Below are positions 5,770-9,642 of a DNA stretch of 9,642 nt, one piece after another (position 1 is the stretch's first letter; every line of letters starts with the position of its first letter). Position numbers and translations under genes: made by a program. A model generated the notes under the pieces. It was not told the DNA's origin. It worked only from the letters and a program-made list of their open reading frames with translations, and did not search any database. Origin of the DNA: Chlamydiales bacterium. GTDB lineage: Bacteria; Chlamydiota; Chlamydiia; Chlamydiales; JAACFD01. The DNA lies in contig JAACFD010000059.1 in assembly GCA_009937555.1 (NCBI GenBank), forward strand, positions 1 to 9,642. The letters run 5' to 3'.

Positions 5770-6807
5770 TTAACCTATGTAACTATCAGGCTGTTTTTTA
5801 TCCCACTCTTCTATAGCATTTTCTGCTTTATCATAGTCTAAAAATGAAGCTACTTTAAATAATTGTAAGCCTTCATAAACTAAAGGAGAGGTATTAATAC
5901 CTACTACTATTCCTTTTTGAGGTGATGGAATTGGCTCAATAATATCTGCCCCAAAAGGATCGCTAATAGTCCCAATTATTTCATTTTTTTCAATAGTTTG
6001 CCCTAGGGTAACACTAGGATGCAGAATCCCTCCCTTATGAGCTATAATCCAATCTTCATCTCGGGAAAATATAGGATTTACTTCTGTCACAGGTTCTTTT
6101 GATAACATATCTATAGCTCTCATTACGTTCTTTATACCGCTTACACCCAAGCTAATTCCATTTTCATCAAAACGTTTTGCCTCTCCTGCCTGATAGACAA
6201 GTAAAGGTACCTGTAACTCTTCCGTGGTTTGTCTTAAGTGATTTCCTTCTAAAGTTACATTTGTAACTACAGGGGACTGAAAAGCTTTAGCAAGCTCTTT
6301 GGTCCTGGCATTATCAAAGTTACAATACACTTGAGGTAAAATATTATGATTTAAACCACCTGTTTGCAGCTCAATACAATAGTCAGCTCTTCTAAAAATT
6401 TCATGAGTAAGAAGGTAAGCCATTCTCTCCCCAAAGGACCCATTCTCATTTCCAGGAAAACAGGCTGCTAAATCACCACCTGAAGGCAGAGTAGAAGGGT
6501 AATGAGTTAACCCATATACATTAACAACAGGAATAGCAATGACTGTTCCTGAAATTTTTTCTGGGCGAATCGTTTTGATAATTCTATTTGCAATCTCTAA
6601 ACCATTTAACTCTGTACCTCTGAGGATTGAGAAGATTACTAAGCAAGGTCCTTCTTTAAGCCCATGTATCACTTTAATAGGCATATAAAGTGGAGCGCAT
6701 GAGTACTGCTCTGGTAGAGGAAGAGCTAGGTTAGCACTTTCTCCTGGATGGACCATCTTATCACAAATTTTTATCGCTTTATTTTTAGACTTTGAATTTC
6801 CAAACAC
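5770..6807 (-). CDS. AstE/aspartoacylase-family protein with degenerate active site (predicted pseudoenzyme)
   Basis: A 345-residue protein with the full architecture of the succinylglutamate desuccinylase/aspartoacylase family (M14-like zinc carboxypeptidase fold): N-terminal segment about 20-50, catalytic-type domain about 50-235, and a C-terminal beta domain about 250-322 (AHKGGILHPSVTLGQ, GIVVGINTSPLVYEGLQLF). Active members have HGxE, DxNR, a later DLHTG-type His and an ExG glutamate. Here they read RGTE (63-66), DLAA (112-115), ELQTG (146-150) and QAG (206-208). So the two zinc histidines are Arg63 and Gln148, the catalytic Glu is Gln206, the Asn-Arg pair is Ala-Ala, and only zinc ligand Glu66 survives. 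Other conserved stretches (PVVNVYG, CFPGNENGS, AGEAKRFDE, NVMRAIDML) are intact, so this is not random decay. Deacylase activity is very unlikely; a binding or regulatory role beside the downstream transporter is inferred. The start is GTG at 6805-6807. Confidence 0.88.
   Translation of the reverse strand: MFGNSKSKNKAIKICDKMVHPGESANLALPLPEQYSCAPLYMPIKVIHGLKEGPCLVIFSILRGTELNGLEIANRIIKTIRPEKISGTVIAIPVVNVYGLTHYPSTLPSGGDLAACFPGNENGSFGERMAYLLTHEIFRRADYCIELQTGGLNHNILPQVYCNFDNARTKELAKAFQSPVVTNVTLEGNHLRQTTEELQVPLLVYQAGEAKRFDENGISLGVSGIKNVMRAIDMLSKEPVTEVNPIFSRDEDWIIAHKGGILHPSVTLGQTIEKNEIIGTISDPFGADIIEPIPSPQKGIVVGINTSPLVYEGLQLFKVASFLDYDKAENAIEEWDKKQPDSYIG
5773..5776 (-). promoter_or_regulatory. Ribosome-binding site deciding the GTG start of the MFS gene
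   Basis: AGGT on the minus strand, eight bases before GTG 5764, lies within the last codons and stop region of the AstE-like gene. No in-frame ATG is close. The next Met (residue 38) would delete transmembrane helix 1, so GTG is the likely start and translational coupling is probable. Confidence 0.5.
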
Positions 6808-6814
6808 ATCATTT

Positions 6815-6818
6815 CCTC
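6815..6818 (-). promoter_or_regulatory. Ribosome-binding site deciding the GTG start of the AstE-like gene
   Basis: GAGG on the minus strand lies seven bases before GTG 6807. A nearby ATG at 6807-6809 is in another frame, and an in-frame stop lies just upstream (TGA, 6817-6819), so GTG is the first possible start with a proper site. Confidence 0.55.
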
Positions 6819-6838
6819 ATTATTCACATTAACCTTCC

Positions 6839-6847
6839 ATTGTAACA
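6839..6847 (-). promoter_or_regulatory. Extended -10 promoter candidate of the AstE-like/MFS operon
   Basis: On the minus strand, TG, one base, then TACAAT (6839-6844) form an extended -10 element. The start would be near 6832, giving a leader of about 25 nt that includes the GAGG site. No strong -35 is present. Confidence 0.35.
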
Positions 6848-6892
6848 GACAAGTCAAGTTTAACCTATACCTCTAATTACAAATATGATACA

Positions 6893-6898
6893 TATAAT
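6893..6898 (+). promoter_or_regulatory. Consensus -10 hexamer upstream of the photolyase gene
   Basis: A perfect TATAAT is the best promoter word on the + strand between the divergent genes. The -35 at 16-18 bp spacing is poor (CCTCTA region), so assignment is tentative. The leader would be about 75-80 nt and has no obvious Shine-Dalgarno sequence before the ATG. Confidence 0.3.
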
Positions 6899-6981
6899 CT
6901 TCAAATAATTAAGCCATACCGTTAAACTTCTTCCTAGAGTTCATCAACTTAAAACCTTAAATACAAAAATAGATACTGAAT

Positions 6982-8367
6982 ATGAGAAAAGCTATTTTCT
7001 GGTTCCGTCAAGACCTTAGAATTAAAAATAACTTCGCCCTTGAAAAAGCTTCTAAAGATCATAGCATTATCCCTATCTATATACTTGATGAAGAAGAAAA
7101 CCTCGGAGGAGCTTCTAAGTTATGGCTACACCACTCTTTAGCTAGCTTAAATGATTCTCTAAAAGGGCGGCTTCTTTTATTCAAAGGCTCCCCTAAAACA
7201 ATCATTGAAGCTCTTATCGATAAACATAAAATTGATGCCTGCTTTTGGGGCCGCTGTTACGAACCCTGGCGCATTAAAAGAGATAAGGCTCTTAAAGCCT
7301 CCCTAAAAGAAAATGGAATTGAAACAAACAGCTATAATAACGCACTTTTATGGGAACCTTGGGAAGTTCTAAAAGATGATAATACTCCCTATAAAGTATT
7401 TTCGGCTTTTTACAGGAAGGCTCAGACTCAAACACCTTTTGATTATACTTCTAAAAACTCTGTAAAGTTCCCTAACGAAAACATAAAAGGAGTCTCTTTA
7501 GATAGTCTCAAACTAGTTCCAAAACTTAAATGGACTCAAAGCATAGTTGCAGGATGGACTCCAGGAGAAAAAGGAGCTGAAAAAGCTATTAGGCAATTTT
7601 TAGATCAAAATATTGACGACTACAAAGAAGGAAGAGATTTTCCTAAAAAAGATGCTACTTCAAAGCTATCTCCCCATTTACATTTTGGCGAAGTATCTGC
7701 TACTAGAGTATGGAAAATTGCTAGCTCATTTTCTGCGAGTGCAAATATTGAGTGCTTCCTAAGAGAAATATGCTGGAGAGAGTTTGCTTACTACTCACTT
7801 TTTCATTTTCCCCAATTACCAGAGAAACCATTAATTGAAAAGTTTGCTGCATTCCCTTGGCAGGGAGATTTAAAGCATCTTATTAAATGGCAAAAAGGTT
7901 TAACTGGTTACCCTATTATAGATGCTGGAATGAGAGAGCTATGGCAAACTGGCTACATGCATAATAGAGTCCGAATGATAGTTGCCTCATTCCTTATAAA
8001 AAACCTGATGATCCCATGGCAAAAAGGGCAAGAATGGTTTTGGGACTGTCTATTTGATGCAGACTTAGCTAGCAATAGTATGAACTGGCAATGGGCTGCG
8101 GGATGTGGAATTGATGCTGCGCCCTACTTTAGAATATTTAATCCTGTAACGCAGGGTGAGAAGTTTGATGCTCAAGGTGAATATACAAAAAAGTATGTTC
8201 CTGAGTTAAAGAACTTACCAAGCAAGTATCTATTTCAACCATGGAAAGCTCCAAAAGAAGTCCTAAAAGATGCTGATATAGAAATAGGTGTAGATTACCC
8301 CCACCCTATTATAGATCTAAAGCTTTCTAGAGAAAGGGCGTTGCAAGCCTACCACAGCCTAAGCTAG
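6982..8367 (+). CDS. phrB: Deoxyribodipyrimidine photolyase (class I CPD photolyase)
   Basis: A 461-residue light-dependent DNA repair enzyme that reverses cyclobutane pyrimidine dimers using FADH- and an antenna cofactor. The N-terminal alpha/beta antenna domain starts AIFWFRQDLRIKNN (4-17). The helical FAD domain carries SKLSPHLHFGEVS (227-239), GYPIIDAGMREL (309-320), MHNRVRMIVASFL (326-338), DADLASNSMNWQWAAGCGIDAAPYFRIFNP (positions 359-388) and KYVPEL (404-409). Aligning by spacing to E. coli PhrB, the electron-transfer tryptophans are Trp369, Trp346 and Trp293, so the full triad is present; the flavin-contact Asn is Asn365. Length is normal, so an active photolyase is expected rather than a cryptochrome-only role. 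The antenna type (folate or deazaflavin) cannot be decided by eye. The ATG has no clear Shine-Dalgarno sequence. The gene is divergent from the AstE-like operon and convergent with the next gene, sharing its CTAG stop. Confidence 0.95.
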   Translation: MRKAIFWFRQDLRIKNNFALEKASKDHSIIPIYILDEEENLGGASKLWLHHSLASLNDSLKGRLLLFKGSPKTIIEALIDKHKIDACFWGRCYEPWRIKRDKALKASLKENGIETNSYNNALLWEPWEVLKDDNTPYKVFSAFYRKAQTQTPFDYTSKNSVKFPNENIKGVSLDSLKLVPKLKWTQSIVAGWTPGEKGAEKAIRQFLDQNIDDYKEGRDFPKKDATSKLSPHLHFGEVSATRVWKIASSFSASANIECFLREICWREFAYYSLFHFPQLPEKPLIEKFAAFPWQGDLKHLIKWQKGLTGYPIIDAGMRELWQTGYMHNRVRMIVASFLIKNLMIPWQKGQEWFWDCLFDADLASNSMNWQWAAGCGIDAAPYFRIFNPVTQGEKFDAQGEYTKKYVPELKNLPSKYLFQPWKAPKEVLKDADIEIGVDYPHPIIDLKLSRERALQAYHSLS

Positions 8368-9626
8368 TAAAAAGTAATCTGAGATCTGTTCCACTCATCC
8401 GGGTTTTCCCATCTTCTAATCAAAGAGTCTAAGTTATGCTGGATCGGATAAGCATTATCATTAATTTCTGTTACCGTTTTACCATCTTTATTTCTTACAT
8501 ATGTCCACCAGTGACCATGTCCTCCTGCCCTAATGACACGCCAGTCTTTTGAATTAACCAGCTTTTTTAGCTCAACACAATTAGGGTCTATTTTAGCATC
8601 TGCAGATGATCTGTAGGGTGATTCCCCTTGAAGATAATCTAGATATGGCGCTATGAGGTCTGACATCATCTGAGCATCTGCTTCCGAAAGATCCCCATCG
8701 ATCTCCCCTCGAAGAATACGAATAACCTCAGCAAATCTTACAGTATCTTTTTGCCTTTGATCTGATAAGCTTTTCTCATACTGAAGGCAACCTTGTAGTT
8801 CATTAACTTCTCTGGTCAAATTTTCAATTTTCAACTTACTTTTTGCTGCGGCTAATTCGAGAACTTTTAAAAGGTTAAGAGTGTCATCCATTTTACTTAG
8901 AGACTCTGATATATTTTTTTCAGGAGCTCTCCCTTGCAAGTCTTGTAATTGAAGCAGTTGGGCTTTACCTTCCTCTTTAGCTTGGTAACCAACTCTAGCT
9001 ATTTTAGCTTTAAGTTCAGATATTTTTTTTGTCAGTGTTTCCATATTTTTAATATGTTGCTGCATAGCTGGTGTATCTCTAAGGCTTTCATATTCCGCCT
9101 TAAAATGACTTATTTTTGTTTCCCACACGCTCAATGCTTCTTTCTCTTGTTTTAAGAGATGCTGCTTTGAAGTAAGGGTAGTGTTTTCTCCAGAAGACCT
9201 AGTAAGAGCTAAAAATCTATAATCAGTTTCCATCGCATGTGCTAAGACAATGCCCATTGAGTTAAATGAGCAATTTTGATTCGATGGATTTGGAAATCCT
9301 TTCCTCCCTTTATAAAAGGGCTTCGCTCCTAGTGATTGATTGTAATCTACCCAATGCTGAACACCTGGAGAAGAAATTGAACTCACCCCCCTAGCTACAA
9401 CAAGGTTTGTAGATAGAGTTTTATCCTCTTCATTAGCAGGTTTGACAGAGAAAAGGTGCTTCCTGAGGGCATCTAGATCTTGCTTAAAGTTGTAATCCTG
9501 ATAAAATTCAAAACTTTTTTTTACAATCAGGTAAAAAAGTGCAAATGTAGCTACTGAAATGATAGCTGGTTGCCAGCTTTGAAAGGGCTTTTCAGGGGTA
9601 GGGTTTATTGTTTTTCCAACTCTCAT
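8364..9626 (-). CDS. Membrane-anchored coiled-coil protein with USP/OTU-like cysteine protease motifs (putative deubiquitinase)
   Basis: A 420-residue protein. It has a short N-terminus, one transmembrane segment at about 19-36 (QPAIISVATFALFYLIV then KK), a Cys box GFPNPSNQNCSFNSMG (110-125) with Cys119, a long charged helical and coiled-coil region (about 152-300, with predicted breaks near 183-188 and 232-240), and a His box GGHGHWWTYVRNKDGK (368-383) with His372, followed by EINDN with Asn389/Asp390. The order Cys, then His, then Asn/Asp, and the look of both boxes, match papain-fold ubiquitin proteases. The His box resembles USPs (GHYxxYV then FDD), while the NCSFNS box fits USP or OTU. 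The helical insertion recalls the extended lobe of bacterial OTU enzymes. An anchored enzyme acting on host ubiquitin is therefore inferred, but peptidase activity is unproven. GGGAAG at 9631-9636 supports the ATG. The stop shares CTAG with the photolyase stop. Confidence 0.85.
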   Translation of the reverse strand: MRVGKTINPTPEKPFQSWQPAIISVATFALFYLIVKKSFEFYQDYNFKQDLDALRKHLFSVKPANEEDKTLSTNLVVARGVSSISSPGVQHWVDYNQSLGAKPFYKGRKGFPNPSNQNCSFNSMGIVLAHAMETDYRFLALTRSSGENTTLTSKQHLLKQEKEALSVWETKISHFKAEYESLRDTPAMQQHIKNMETLTKKISELKAKIARVGYQAKEEGKAQLLQLQDLQGRAPEKNISESLSKMDDTLNLLKVLELAAAKSKLKIENLTREVNELQGCLQYEKSLSDQRQKDTVRFAEVIRILRGEIDGDLSEADAQMMSDLIAPYLDYLQGESPYRSSADAKIDPNCVELKKLVNSKDWRVIRAGGHGHWWTYVRNKDGKTVTEINDNAYPIQHNLDSLIRRWENPDEWNRSQITFY

Positions 9627-9642
9627 AAGTCTTCCCGATTTT

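Noticed and set aside
6982..8367. Possible cryptochrome or inactivated photolyase
   Set aside because: The tryptophan triad, flavin Asn and class I signature are all present at the expected spacing and the length is normal, so it is an ordinary CPD photolyase.
8949..9155. Open frame on the + strand, 68 codons, Phe/Cys-rich
   Set aside because: It is the complement of the lysine/glutamate-rich coiled-coil region of the opposite-strand gene, which produces Phe/Leu-rich shadow frames.
8364..9626. Interpretation as a ChlaDUB/Ulp1 (CE clan) deubiquitinase because of the N-terminal membrane helix
   Set aside because: CE-clan enzymes have the order His, Asp, Cys. Here the putative nucleophile Cys119 comes first and His372 with Asn/Asp follow, which is the USP/OTU papain-type order.

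Overview
The window is an AT-rich, densely coded stretch of bacterial chromosome with nine complete protein genes. It holds no rRNA, tRNA, CRISPR array or intact transposon. Gene content, Shine-Dalgarno sites and sigma70-like promoters point to a Gram-negative bacterium: a secreted hydrolase with a Sec signal peptide, a TauE/SafE permease beside a rhodanese/DUF2892 protein, a RimK-type ligase, and a class I photolyase. The AT-rich composition and a terminal gene resembling a eukaryotic-type ubiquitin protease suggest a host- or amoeba-associated lineage (Legionella/Coxiella-like or environmental chlamydia-like). The sequence alone does not decide which.

Left part (1-2499). After an unresolved left edge that may be an insertion-sequence end or a gene tail, a secreted alpha/beta hydrolase (87-848, -) lies downstream of a TSUP-family permease (1004-1789, -). 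The hydrolase has its own predicted promoter, whose -35/-10 spacer is almost entirely a perfect 15-bp palindrome. Divergent from the permease is a rhodanese-DUF2892 membrane protein (1972-2499, +). The two genes form a plausible sulfur-handling pair, and a 28-bp imperfect inverted repeat overlaps the predicted rhodanese promoter.

Centre (2730-6807). RimK (ATP-grasp glutamate ligase) and a class II glutamine amidotransferase are co-directional and 16 bp apart. They run tail-to-tail, with one base between stop codons, into an opposite-strand operon that encodes an AstE/aspartoacylase-like protein and then an MFS transporter. Together this looks like a module for making, trimming and moving a glutamate- or gamma-glutamyl-type compound or modification. 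The aspartoacylase-like protein has an intact fold signature, but two of the three zinc ligands, the catalytic glutamate and the substrate-binding Asn-Arg are all replaced, so it is predicted to be a pseudoenzyme.

Right part (6982-9626). A class I CPD photolyase with a complete tryptophan triad (+) shares its stop tetranucleotide CTAG with the stop of an opposite-strand gene. That gene encodes a membrane-anchored coiled-coil protein with a Cys box and a His/Asp box of the papain-fold ubiquitin protease type (USP- or OTU-like), with a long helical insertion between the boxes. It is the best candidate in the window for an undescribed host-interaction protein. The second strongest observation is the degenerate AstE-like protein.
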